NCBI GenBank assembly: GCA_014529385.2
Contig: CM043956.1
Location: 64,300,620 to 64,364,619 of the forward strand
From: Adiantum capillus-veneris
Lineage: Eukaryota; Streptophyta; Polypodiopsida; Polypodiales; Pteridaceae
Reading direction: 5' to 3'
DNA: 64,000 nucleotides
Below are positions 53,985 through 64,000 of the stretch, in pieces. Under the pieces are notes generated by a model that was not told the DNA's origin, ran no database searches, and worked only from the letters and a program-made list of their open reading frames with translations. The first letter of the stretch is position 1. Each line of letters opens with the position of its first letter. The translations under genes and the position numbers were made by a program.

Positions 53985-54004
53985 CACTAGCGACATCGCT
54001 AGTG
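53985..54004. other. Perfect palindrome 2
   Basis: CACTAGCGACATCGCTAGTG: 9-bp arms around CA. It differs from palindrome 1 by one base in each arm, and the two changes keep pairing (A:T to G:C). The 400-bp interval between them could be a small mobile or foldback unit. Confidence 0.8.
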
Positions 54005-54599
54005 CACCCCCCTCAAGCACAAACAAAAGAGAGCAGAGGAAAGCAAAGCGGTTCCCTCCTTCCAAAAGATGCCAAATTAAGGTTCCAAATGGGCCAATTA
54101 GGGAGCAGTTTCCAAAGTTGAAGACCCCCCACTATAAAAGCCATTTTTTTAATGAATTGGGGGCTTTTTTTGTGTCGTTTGAAGCCTGCAGACTGGAGTT
54201 TTTTGGCAGAAGAGTGTGCCTGTCAAACCCCTTTGTAATTTCTTTTGAAAATGGCCATTGTGATGGCATTGCAAGCTCTTTACATTCCTTTTGCATAATC
54301 AAGCCATTGTCGCCCTGTTTTGCTGTCATTTCCCCTTGCCCCCTTCTCTTTCTCCTTCTCTTGTGTTTCCCCGTGGTGCCGGCAGTGTGGATGTGTGTGC
54401 CCCCTTGGACCGACGGTGTTTTGTTTGAGAGAGTGAGATTGAGCGACTGTGTGCGTGTGAGGGTGGAGACAGACCGTGGCAGTAGGTGTGTGTTGTGTGG
54501 TGGACTTGTGGAGTGTGTAAGCATCAGGGAAAGAGTAGGCAGTGGTCTGCTAGTGTAAAGAGTGTTTTTGAAGGTGTTTTCTAAGAGGATAGTGGTGAT

Positions 54600-55580
54600 G
54601 TGGATACCCTGAGCTATAGAGAGGCCCTTGTTGTTGTCCCGGGTGTGTTCCCATTCCCCTCTCCATCTTCTGGTGCCCCCACGAAGGAGCACGTTGATTG
54701 CTCCCAGTTGATAAAAAAGAAGCAGTTTCTCGCGTTGGAAGTCATGGTGGCTAGAAGCTATTGGACCGATTTTCACAAGCGAGGAGGGCCCCAACGAGTG
54801 GATGTCGAATTTCAAGCTATAGATGCTATCGTTACGTATGCCGAACAAGGATAGCAAAAGGCAATCATATCCTTTGGTGATGCGTGGAAAAGCCAAAGTA
54901 TGGTATGAAGCTCTGGAAGGTGAGCTGAGGCAGGAGTGGCAGGCTCTACGGGCAAGGTTTCTTCATGATTTTTGCAAGGATGCGTCCCTAGTCGAGATGG
55001 ATGTGAAGCTGAAGGCGCTTAAACAAGATGTAAGTGAAGAGTCCATTTTTTTTTGGGTCATTTTGAAGAGTGTTGGACAGAATTAGCGCAGCCATGCAAT
55101 TGGCTAATGGTGATTACTTTAAGCTGAATAAGTTCATGGCGTGTTTGCACCCTAAAGAGAGACAAAAAGTCGATTTTGAGAGTCCAAAAAATTACAATGG
55201 TGCAGTAGCGATTGCACGATCAAAGAGTAGAAAGATAAAGAAGAAGATAGAGCAGGGTGTTTCGGGCTACGAGATGATGGCCCCCCTTCAACCGCAGAGT
55301 CCGAGGGAGGCTATGCATGAAGAAAGTCACAGAAATCGAGGTGTGGCTCTTGTGCCACAAAATTGGGTACGTACAGTGCAAGATTTGTTTAAGCAGATGC
55401 AGGAGTTGCGGCTAAGCGTGATGGATAGAGGACAACCAAGAGGAGCAAGGGGCAGGGCAAGGCCGCTGCCAGGTAGGTGCTACAATTGTGGAGAAGAGGG
55501 GCACTATGTGCTTGATTGTCCTCAACCGCCAAGAGAGAGAGGAGGCATTTACCCGCTATTTGGTAGAGGTAGAGGCTGAT
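54600..55580 (+). pseudogene. Gypsy-type gag fragment, broken
   Basis: On the plus strand, KKKQFLALEVMVARSYWTDF (about 54710-54770) leads into YPLVMRGKAKVWYEALEGEL (about 54870-54930), a capsid-like gag block, then WQALRARFLHDFCKD. Another frame carries NKFMACLHPKERQKVDFESP (about 55120) and a clean CCHC knuckle CYNCGEEGHYVLDCP (about 55480-55525). At least two frame changes lie near 54845 and 55075. Protease and pol do not follow. The element family is not one of A, B or E by sequence. Confidence 0.75.
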
Positions 55581-55599
55581 GTTCAAAAATGACGTGCCA

Positions 55600-56540
55600 T
55601 GTGGGGTGGCCTCTACACCACACATAACCTAAATTCCTTGAGCATCATCTCAACTGAGGGGTTATACTATAGCTGTAAGGGGCACCACCTAGCATAAGTG
55701 CGGCTAGGACGGAGACATAGATGACCTAGGGCGGCAGGAGTGAGATGCCATACAAGGGAAGAACCATCCCACGGGTATGGGGAGAACAAAGCTAAAGAGA
55801 GAATGGACTCATAGATCATGATAAAATTGCACACTTTATTGATGGTGATGATACTTACAAAAGGTGATCTTGGCTGATAACCAACCTTGCTCCTGACACT
55901 GGGGGTACATGATGGAATGTGAGTGCCATATGGTGCATGGCAAACCTTGGAGTTAGTGGTGCTAGCACGTTAGCGAGAGGTTAGTTTAGGGAAACATCAA
56001 GATAATGTAGATGCCGGTGACATCGATCACTAGCATCGAGAATGGCCCGGGGTAGCTTGGTGTTGGTGCACTCAATCCTAGTGTGGTCATGCTGCCTTGC
56101 GGGGTGATAATGAGTGCTTTATGTGCATGGGATGATCATGACTAGTAAATCAACCATGGTGTGGGTGGAGACTGGTGGTGGTAGTGATATTACCAATGCT
56201 AAAACGCCCATGCTTGCAACAAACATGACACCGTGAGCTCCCTGGCTTGTGAGGTGCATTATGTGCTTAGTGGTGTATGGAATGTAGAGTGCATGGAGCT
56301 TGGGTGGTGCCTCTAGTGTGTTATCTCCCCCCTTTGTGCTTAGTGGAGGCCTCTTTATATAGGCCTAAGAGGTGGTTCTTACCTAATGGTCCTTGCAAAT
56401 ACCCACTGTCAATGTAGAGAGTCTAGATGCCTCTCTAGTGAGAGAGCTTGAGAGGGAGAGAGGATAGAGATAGAGAGAAGGGAGATAAGAGTATGGTGGG
56501 GAGTTTTTTACAATTCACTAGCCATTGGATAGGTTATTAG
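55600..56540. other. LTR-like stretch related to element B
   Basis: A block AAGGGGCACCACCTAGCATA ... GGCTAGGACGG (about 55676-55712) resembles the element B LTR (GGGGCACCACCTAGTTTAAG ... ACTAGGACGC at 27606-27640). A TATA-like TTTATATAGGCC follows at about 56350 where element B has TTTTATAGC. Ends cannot be fixed. It may be a diverged LTR left by the gag fragment upstream. Confidence 0.3.
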
Positions 56541-57328
56541 AGAAGAGTGGAGATTGGGGCATTTACAATGGGTGTTGTTGATGGTTCGGGTGGCTGGTGT
56601 GAGGTTAATGCTACCAAAACTGGTGTTTTGCTGATGTCTAGATGCTACGCGCTCGTCACTTTTGGGGCCGGTCGGGGCATGCCTTCTGCGTCAATTTTTG
56701 ATTTGGTGCAGCTTTCGCGTGCTTCTCCTTTTTTTGATGGTGTGGCGCTCATTTTTTTCTTTGCTTTAAATGTTTGTGCATATGTGCTTATGCATGTGTG
56801 CGTGTAGGTGTTTCATGTGTGTGAGGGCGTAAGTAAGTCTGTTTTTTTCATGCGTGTAAGTGTTGTTGTGTGTGCGCAAAGCGTGTGGGTGTGTGTACGG
56901 AAAGAGAGAGAGAGAGATGGGTGAGAGAGAGGCCAAGGGAGTGTGCGTGGGAGCATGTGTATGGGATTGTGTGTGTGTTTGGGAACGAGAGTGAGAGAGA
57001 TGTTTAAAAAAAAAAAAACATATTGGCTCGGTACAGGAACGAGGGAGAGAGAGTGGGATAGTGAGCGAGGAGGAAAAGAGAGGGAGGGAAAGGGTTAAGG
57101 GTGTGTGTGTGTGTGTGTGTGTGGGAGTGTGGGTGAGTTTGTATGTGTGTATGAATAATGAAAGAGAGAGAGAGATATATTTTTGTTGTTGCTCGTTGAG
57201 TACACAGAGAATGAGAGAGGGAGAGAGAGCGTGAGTGAGCGGGTGAGGGAAAGAGAGAGGGTGAGAAAGGGTGAAGAGAGGGGCGGGGGGGGGGGGGGGT
57301 GAGGGTGGATGTGGGTGTGTGGTGGGTG

Positions 57329-57330
<2 letters not shown>
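56541..57330. other. GT- and GA-rich spacer, no gene
   Basis: Contains (GT)n at 57101-57122, A12 near 57004-57018, G14 near 57286-57299 and many short GA runs. Long minus-strand Ser-Leu-rich frames here are translations of these repeats. Confidence 0.6.

Positions 57331-57364
<34 letters not shown>
57331..57364. repeat. (GA)n
   Basis: About 34 bases of GA; a second short run lies at 57401-57418. Confidence 0.9.
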
Positions 57365-57366
<2 letters not shown>

Positions 57367-57455
57367 CTTTTGCTGGTTTGGCCGCCATCACCGAGCCAAA
57401 GAGAGAGAGAGAGAGAGCTAGTCAATGGGGCGAGAGAGAGGGGGAGTGGGCGAGG

Positions 57456-57571
<116 letters not shown>

Positions 57572-57616
57572 TTCCATGCATGGCGGCCCCTTTACTGCCG
57601 GGTGACAAACGAGGGA

Positions 57617-57637
57617 GATATATATATATATATATAT
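57617..57637. repeat. (TA)n microsatellite
   Basis: About 21 bases of TA between two long GA tracts. Confidence 0.95.
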
Positions 57638-57669
57638 TTCATGCGCCCTATGGGCTGGGCTATACAGAG

Positions 57670-57671
<2 letters not shown>

Positions 57672-57765
<94 letters not shown>
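57672..57765. repeat. (GA)n microsatellite
   Basis: About 94 bases of uninterrupted GA, followed directly by the minisatellite at 57766. Confidence 0.97.
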
Positions 57766-57767
<2 letters not shown>

Positions 57768-57990
57768 TATCTGAGGGAGTGGGTGAGAGAGTGGGGTGGC
57801 GATAATGGAGGGGAGAGAGGGGATAATGGAGGAGAGAGGGAGAGTGTATCTGAGGGAGTGGGGTGGCAATAATGGAGGGGAGAGAGGGGATAATGGAGGA
57901 GAGAGGGAGAGTGTATCTGAGGGAGTGGGTGAGGGAGTGGGGTGGCGATAATGGAGGGGAGAGAGGGGATAATGGAGGAGAGGGAGGGAG
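57766..57990. repeat. Purine-rich minisatellite, about 66-80 bp units
   Basis: Three units begin TGTATCTGAGGGAGTG at about 57766, 57846 and 57912, each containing GGATAATGGAGG twice in variant form. Unit length varies through loss of a GGTGAGAGAGTG block. Confidence 0.85.
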
Positions 57991-58229
57991 TGGTGCCAAG
58001 GGGAGGCACGGCGGCCCATTGCACGCGCGCGAGCAAGGAGGGGAGGTGGTTTGGCGGCAGCAGGGAAAAAACATTTTTTTTTGTTGTTTTTACTCTATGT
58101 TCCCCGAATGGGTCGACTTCTGCGACCTTGGCTCCGAAGGCCGACGCATGATCAACAGTCTTTGGGTGAGCTTAGAGTGCGGTGCGGCTAACCCCATGTC
58201 ATTAGCCCTCGCCCTAAAGGTTAGGGCAT

Positions 58230-59530
58230 TTATGCCTCTAACTTATTCGTTTGGTCGTTGTCATCTGAGGTGGAGGTTGATGGTCTATCCTCATCAGGAA
58301 TGCCGATAGGTGGAGTTTGATCAAATCGTAGAAAATAAGGTTTAAGCCGCCATCCATTGACTCTGGTCTTATGAAGCTTACCATCAGCTTCCATGAGCTG
58401 GTAACTCCCATTGGCATATTTCTTCCTAATGATGAAAGGGCCTTCCCATCGGAGTAGGAACTTCTTATCTTTGCGTGTGTTGAAGCGATTGTTATTACAG
58501 AGCACCAACATGCCCTTCTTTAAATCTTTGCGATGAAGATGTTGATTGAATCTAAGCCGTCTGTGTTCTGCCTATGCCGCATAATGATTGATTGCTTCTT
58601 CTCTGTCTAGTTGTAGGCGTTCCAAGTCAAGGATGTGATCTCTCAAATGCATGTTGGGTCGTTGAAGCTGGCTTGCCATCACTCTGAGACTTGCTAGTTG
58701 TACCTCAATAGGTAAGATTGCCTCCTTACCAAATACCAAATGATATGGGGTGAAGATGTGCGGAACGAGGTTCGATAGGCCCACAAGGCTGGGAGTAGAT
58801 ACTTATTCCAATCCCCAGGATGATTGTTAACGTGCTTGGTGATAATTTTACAAATCATTCCATTCGCTTTTTCAACTAGACCATTACATTGAGGGTAATA
58901 TGGTGAGGAGTGCCTCCTTGTAATGCCTAGTTTTTGCATTAACTCTCCTACCAAGTCTGCTCTGAAACCTGGCCCTCTATCAGAGATGATTTCTAATGGT
59001 GTGCCAAACTTGCAGCATATGTGCTCATAGACAAACTTAGCTACCTCCACAGTTGTGATCCTAGTTGTGGTTGTAGCTTCTATCCACCTAGTCATATAGT
59101 GACTCCCATGATGATATAGAACTTCCATGAGTTGCCCCTAGGAAATGGTCCTATGGCATCTATACCCCATTTTTCAAATGGCTCATATGAAAGGATAGGT
59201 GTCTGTGTGGTTTAGGCATGAGTGACCTGGTGCCGACCCGTTGACACAACTTACATGTCTTATACTAGTGGTGTACATCACGATTGAGGCTAGGCTATAC
59301 AAAGCCCGCCTGCAAGATTTTTCTACTTGTTATACCTAGGGCAAAGTGACCGCCACAAACATCCTCATGACAACTAGCAATTACCCCCGTAATTTCGTTA
59401 GAGAGAGGGACCTTCTTGAGTACTTGGTCCTTACCCTTACAATACAAACCGTCATTGATAAGCTGATACCTTGTGGCCTTCCTAGTAAGCCATTGCTTCT
59501 GCCCTTTTGTTAGATCCGGTGGAAATTCCC
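58230..59530 (-). pseudogene. Fragment G integrase, broken
   Basis: Zinc region near 59370-59240: HEDVCGGHFA and CKLCQ, with two stops in between. Core: SDRGPGFRADLVGELMQKLG (second Asp, about 58980) and YYPQCNGLVEKANGM (Glu, about 58890-58845); the first Asp region near 59140 is disrupted. The C-terminal part has FLLRWEGPFIIRKKYANGSY and RVNGWRLKPYFLRF (about 58455-58320), close to element B's RWQGPYIV and VNGYRLKPYLSRL. Frame breaks fall near 58735, 58575 and 59110. No chromodomain. Confidence 0.8.
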
Positions 59531-59537
59531 CTGTTTC

Positions 59538-59942
59538 CTAGAAATGCATTATGTCGTGTAAGGCGTCACTACCTTGAAATGGAGGGAGCTTTAGCTTTAT
59601 AGCCCCAACTACCATTTCATGTAGTCTTTCGCTTGCTAAGGTGTCAGCTTCATGGTTTTGAGCCCTTGGGATGTGGTGTAGTTGAACTGCTTCAAACTTA
59701 CCCAGCAAAGTTTTTACACAGCTTAAGTGAGTCCTCAAGCTAGGATTCTTACATGTCCATACTCCATTTACTTGCCTTACCAAAAGTAGAGCATCCCTAA
59801 ATACATTAAGGCGCTTTAGCCCTTGCGAGACGCACCATTGTAACCCCTTGGTTAGTGCTGCATACTCGGCTTCATTGTTAGAATGTGATTCTAACAAATG
59901 GCCAAGCAAAAATACCTTGATACCTTTGTCATCGAAGACCAC
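59538..59942 (-). pseudogene. Fragment G RNase H
   Basis: The minus strand reads SHSNNEAEYAALTKGLQWCV (catalytic Glu segment), then NVFRDALLLVRQVNGVWTCK and HHIPRAQNHEADTLAS (final Asp segment, about 59660-59615). The first Asp segment (FDGAYKR-like) is visible near 59985-59965 but separated by a TAA. The second Asp appears altered: FRDALLLV where element B has VKGDALLIV. The frame ends at a stop near 59538 before integrase. Confidence 0.75.
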
Positions 59943-59999
59943 TATTTCTTCAGCTGCTTAGTCAGATGCTCGCTTGTAGGCCCCATCAAAGTAGAGAGA

Positions 60000-60430
60000 T
60001 AGCAATGTCTCTATGTAACTTTTCTGACACAAGGCAATACCCCCATCACACTGCTTAAACTGTATACCCAAGTAATGATGCAACATCCCCAAATATTTCA
60101 TCTTGAAAGTAGCATTCAAATCAGCCTTAAATTTAGCAATATGTAACTCATTTGGTCAAGTGATCAGCAAATCATCAACGTAAAGAACCACAATGAGAAG
60201 TACATCACCCTCACGCTTTACATACAATGTGCTTTCTGTTGGACTGTTACGAAAGCCTCGTTTAACCAAATGAGTGTCAACTTTCTCATACCAAGCACGA
60301 GGAGATTGCTTCAACCCATACAAAGCCTTCTTACATCTGCACACTTTGTCCTCTTGTCCTTTTATGAAAAAACCGCGAGGCTGCATTACATAAACTTCCT
60401 CAAATATGTCACCATTCAAGAAAGTAGTAA
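60000..60430 (-). pseudogene. Copia RT fragment
   Basis: The minus strand from about 60428 reads LNGDIFEEVYVMQPRGFF, CKKALYGLKQSPRAWYEKVD (about 60330-60275) and the catalytic LYVDDLLIT (about 60185-60160). It then continues past a stop into LGIQFKQCDGGIALCQ (about 60070-60020). It is homologous to 12955-13290, so both come from a copia family close to element C. No gag, integrase, RNase H or LTR is attached. It abuts the family A LTR at 60454 and fragment G on the left. Confidence 0.85.
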
Positions 60431-60453
60431 CAATGTCTGATTGATGTATATCC

Positions 60454-62037
60454 TGTCATAATAATCAATATCTAATTCTCCTAAATGATTTTCTCATATT
60501 AAACTGATCATTTAATGTGGGGAAGTGCCCGGGGAGAAAAAGCTAGAATATTGGTTAAGCTAGAACACCGGCCACAGTAGGGATCCAAAGGAGGGAAAAT
60601 AGGGATCCAAAGGGGGGGCAATCTGCAAAAGAGCCATGTGCAACAATGGGCTAAAAAGACCCTAAGGTTCAGCCCATTAAGACTTCCAAAATGCTAAGGT
60701 TCCAAAATTCAAAGGTTGTGTCCAAAGGTCAACCCTAGGGAAAATTGGATGCTTTGTGTGTGCCCTAAAAGTCTTTGCACATCCCTACATGGGAGGGGGC
60801 GAGCCCCAAAGGTAGGGGATGAGAGAGAAAGCCACACACACAGGCTCCCTTTACACAAAGGGAATGAGGGACACATGTCAGCTCCCTAGCCCAGATGCCC
60901 ACAAGGTGTGCCCAATTCCTATTGGAAGACCCTTGAAGTGGACCAATAAGAATTAAGCTAGAGTAAATGTAGTTTAATTAATTTAAAAACATTTAATAAA
61001 AGAAACCAATGAGAATTAAGTCTCCTAGAAGACTATTGGGCAGTCTCCCAAAGGGTCCAATGAGCATTCAGAAGCCCCATGGCTTGCCTGATTCCTATTG
61101 GCCAAGAGGAAAAGGGGTCCAATGAGAGTTTAGTTTAATTATTTAATTACCTAAAGCTCTCACAAAAGGGGAAAGGGGGACACATGTCAGAAGGCTATCA
61201 CATATGCTGCTTAATACCCATTGGCTTGACTTGGGGAGGTCCAATGAGGCAAAAGCCAGACCAAATTAGCAACAAGGGCTCGCCCAAGAGAGAGAGGGGG
61301 CTGATCTTTGCTTGGCATTGACACACACACACACACACTCACACTTGACCATGTGTGAAGGAAGAATACTCTATCTCCTCCCAAGCTTTAATGGAGAGCT
61401 CATCACCTACTCCAAGCTTGTGAGATAGAAGCCTACATCAACACTCTCTTGGCATGTGGATGCAAATCCAACCAAGAGCCAAGCTTCAATGCATGCTCAT
61501 CTCCTCTACCAAGCTAATTACTAAGCTAAGCTATGCTAATATGAGTGATTATGTGAGGAGATGTACATCTTTCTCGTAAGATACTCCTTCTTCCTCTCAA
61601 TCTACTCTCATACCCTGCTAGCTCTCACCATCTTCGAAGGTGTGTGAGGTCTTGGGTCTGAGAACGGGGATAATTCAAGTTTATTAAGTGTTTTGCTTGG
61701 TGTATGAAGCTTCCATCTTCATTGCACTAGCTAGTCTTGAAGGAACACAAAGAATTGTATTGTACAATGTCTCTCTTGATGGAAGAAACCATAATACAAA
61801 GCCTTTTGGAGGGGGGACCGGATCCATGCAAATCCGGTCCTCAACTGTTGTCAATAGCTTAATTTCTCTCTCTTTTGAAAGTATTGTTGATGCTATCTAA
61901 CTAGGTGTTATGATTTTTGTTGCTCTCTCCACCCAAGCACTCTTGTAATTCTCATTAGGAATCTATTCTAATGAAATGCCCACTATGTTCATGCTAATTT
62001 CTGCTACACATAAGTTATTAGGCCATTAAATGTTACA
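60454..62037 (+). repeat. LTR of family A copy 3
   Basis: TGTCATAATAATC ... ATGTTACA, 1584 bases. It matches 44455-45985 and the reverse of 3214-4668, and includes (AC)n at 61320-61338. Confidence 0.88.
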
Positions 62038-62038
62038 T

Positions 62039-62050
62039 TGGTATCAGAGC
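62039..62050 (+). promoter_or_regulatory. Primer binding site, family A copy 3
   Basis: TGGTATCAGAGC one base after the LTR, complementary to initiator tRNA-Met. Its last codon-length bases run directly into gag coding. Confidence 0.9.
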
Positions 62051-64000
62051 TGGCGTAGCTTAAAGGTCTCTCCCAATGAATCCATCCACAAATATGTAGA
62101 CAAGTTTTGGGACCTACAACTCAAAGCCACTGTCTTCAAAAAGTTGGATTTTGGAGAGCAAAAGCAACAATTTTGTGCGGGCTTAACCGAAGAAATGGCG
62201 GAGTATGTCAACTCCCAAAGGCCACGTACCATATCGGCGGTAATACACCATACTATGGTGGCCTCTCGAATCAATTTCCAAACGGGGGGTAAACGAAATA
62301 ATAAGCCCCCGGAAAACAAGGGTTCCAATGAGCCTAAGGGGAAGGACAATGTCCAAAAGTCTCCTAAGGGCAATTCCAACAAAGCTAAAGAGAAGGGAGT
62401 TTACAAAGGAAAGAATAAACTCTCTCCTAGAGATCTTGAGCGTTATCGTAAGGATAACCGGTGTTTCAAGTGCGGCGAACAAGGGCATGCGTATCGCGCT
62501 TGTCCCCAAAAGAACAACCGCCAAGATCCTCCTAGAGCTTCTTTGGTTGAAATCCAAGAGGAGGAGACTCACCAAACTCACCACAAAGGATCTCCTCTAT
62601 GCCATGCTTGGGGAAAGGTAAGAGAACATGATGATTTTATTCTCTTTGACCCTGGTTCTACTCACAATTTCATATCTATGGAGTTAGCCACCAAGCTAGG
62701 CATACAATCCTACGAGATGGGAGATATCCTACCCGCAGACAGTGCCTTCAAGGGGCAAGAAGCTTCAGTCACTCCCTTAATCGGGAAATTGAGGCTTCAT
62801 GTCCAAGGCTATGTGGACAAAGAGGACTTCTTTATCTCTGCTCTCAAGCATGAGGATGTAATCCTAGGGGCACCATGGTTTGACCGCCTGGCTGCCGATG
62901 TTAAATTTCTTGAAAGAAGAATCTCCTTTAAGTTCAGGGAAAAAGACATGTATATAGATGCTAAGGAAATGGGTAACACCATCCCCATTGTACATACACC
63001 AGCTTTCAACAAGTCAATAAAGAGCTCTATTTCCGTGTACATGATTTTTGTTAAAGATTCTCAAAATGAACCTAATGCTTTAACAAACGAAAATAAAAGC
63101 AACCAAAAGGAATTAGAGTTATCCAATTTTCTCAAGGGGTTTCAAGATGTTTTTATTGACGACATCCCTTGTGAGCTACCTCCTAAACGAGGTAATGATG
63201 ACCATGCAATTGAACTTCTTCCAGGAAGTTCACCGCCTAAAAAACCTCCTTATAGAGTTTCTCAAGCTCAACAAGAGGAGATTATGCGGCAAGTGCATGA
63301 GTTAGTTGAGAAGGGCATGGTTAGGCCTAGCTCATCTCCATTTTGCTCACCTGTGCTATTAGTGCAAAAGAAAGACGGCACATATCGTATGCGTGTTGAC
63401 TATAGAGCACTAAATAGGATCACTATCAAGAACAGGTTTCCCGTTCCACGGGTAGAAGACCTATTTGATAAGCTACAAGGATCGACCTACTTTAGTAGGG
63501 TTGACCTAAAGAGTGGCTATCATCAAATAAGGATAGTTGATCAAGACATTGTAAAGACTGCGTTTCACACTACATTTGGTCTTTACAAATACATTTTCAT
63601 GCCTTTTGGCTTGACCAATGCACCAGCCACATTCAATCGCTTGATGGAGAAGCTGTTTAGGCCTCATCGAACCTTCACTGGAGTGTTCTTTGATGATATT
63701 ATCATCTACTCTAATTCATTGGAGGAACACAAGCAACACCTCCAGGTAATATTTCAAGTTTTAAGAGAGAATAAACTTTATGTTAATCGAAAGAAAAGTG
63801 ATTTTTTCTTGCAAGAGATTCAGTATTTAGGTCACATTATCTCTCAAGCTGGCATCCAAATGGATCCATCCAAGTTAGAGGTAATAAAAGGATGGCCTAA
63901 ACCAAGGAATCTTCATGAACTAAGAAGCTTTATAGGTATGTGTGAATACTATAGACGCTTCATAGAAAAGTTCTCACAAATTGCGGGACCATTACATGAC
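62051..64000 (+). CDS. Family A gag(partial)-protease-RT polyprotein, open to window edge
   Basis: 650 codons without a stop. Residues 1-90 are the end of the capsid region (HKYVDKFWDLQLKATVFKKL, EEMAEYVNSQRP). A Lys/Asn-rich linker follows, then a CCHC knuckle CFKCGEQGHAYRACP at residue 138. The protease active site DPGSTHNFI is at residue 200, with ILGAPWFDRL about 75 residues on. RT: SSPFCSPVLLVQKKDGTYRM, VDYRALNRITIKNRFPVPRV, MPFGLTNAPATFNRLMEKLF, catalytic VFFDDIIIYS (545-554) and YLGHIISQAGIQMDPSKLEV. The first in-frame Met is in EEMAEY, so no normal start exists: the N-terminal gag domain is deleted. The protein would be a retroelement gag-pol; function is doubtful without that domain. 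Confidence 0.9.

Larger units (their letters stand above)
58230..59990 (-). mobile_element. Gypsy fragment G: RNase H and integrase
   Basis: A minus-strand pol fragment with the same domain arrangement as element B (RNase H of the NNEAEY type, integrase without chromodomain), but clearly a different family by sequence. It has no LTR, primer site, gag or RT. It is bounded on the right by a copia fragment at about 60000 and on the left by repeats. Confidence 0.78.
60454..64000 (+). mobile_element. Family A copy 3: Ty3/gypsy, runs off the right edge
   Basis: LTR (60454-62037), primer site (62039-62050) and an open gag-protease-RT frame (62051 to the edge). The gag N-terminal half, about 0.8 kb in copy 1, is absent, so gag core sequence follows the primer site without a gap. 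The 3' part lies outside the window. Confidence 0.9.

Noticed and set aside
62044-62382. 112-codon minus-strand frame over the family A copy 3 gag
   Set aside because: Shadow of the clearly coding plus-strand gag frame; similar shadows lie at 62183-62584 and 1349-1940.

Overview
This looks like an intergenic, retrotransposon-dominated stretch of a large land-plant nuclear genome. The support is Ty3/gypsy and Ty1/copia LTR elements with plant-type primer binding sites complementary to initiator tRNA-Met, chromodomain integrases, a CACTA-type terminus with sub-terminal TAGCGACG repeats, GT-AG introns and very long (GA)n tracts. No ordinary host gene, rRNA or CRISPR array is supported. I cannot name the species; a fern or another large-genome plant is only a guess.

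Layout. 1-4668: truncated gypsy element of family A (minus; RT, protease, gag, PBS, LTR). 4669-7422: no gene. 7423-21360: the most unusual region, apparently a CACTA-like DNA transposon with two decayed multi-exon genes on the minus strand. One (11080 to about 8181) is transposase-like. The other (21129 to 15747) encodes coiled coils, a RING-like Cys/His motif, a 41-residue tandem repeat and an FCP1/HAD phosphatase-like domain. Each has a large intron packed with a TGCTA-N2-TAGCA minisatellite, and they share an identical 22-bp motif upstream of their starts. A mosaic of copia and chromovirus fragments (about 11.6-14.8 kb) interrupts the region. 21361-24984: nothing firm.

24985-41364: a three-level nest, all on the minus strand. 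A short non-autonomous LTR element (D) contains a copia element (C, with a perfect AAGAT target duplication), which contains a gypsy element (B, 2.57-kb LTRs) that is nearly complete in coding content. By eye, LTR divergence falls from D to C to B, as expected for successive insertions. 41365-44454: mostly unassigned. 44455-46786: second family A copy (LTR and partial gag, plus). 47957-53547: chromovirus E (minus), nearly complete but lacking most of its 5' LTR. 53548-58000: small repeats, a decayed gag (plus) and many (GA)n tracts. 58230-60430: gypsy and copia fragments (minus). 60454-64000: third family A copy (plus), whose gag-protease-RT frame is open from just after the PBS to the window edge.

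Working relations. The LTR elements carry the usual gag, protease, RT, RNase H and integrase set, mostly broken by stops and frameshifts. Several stops can be read as C-to-T decay of CAG or CGA codons, consistent with methylated, silenced DNA. The two genes of the 7.4-21.4 kb region probably belonged to one mobile unit. One would be the transposase and the other an accessory protein that captured or evolved an FCP1-like domain; this pairing is inference.
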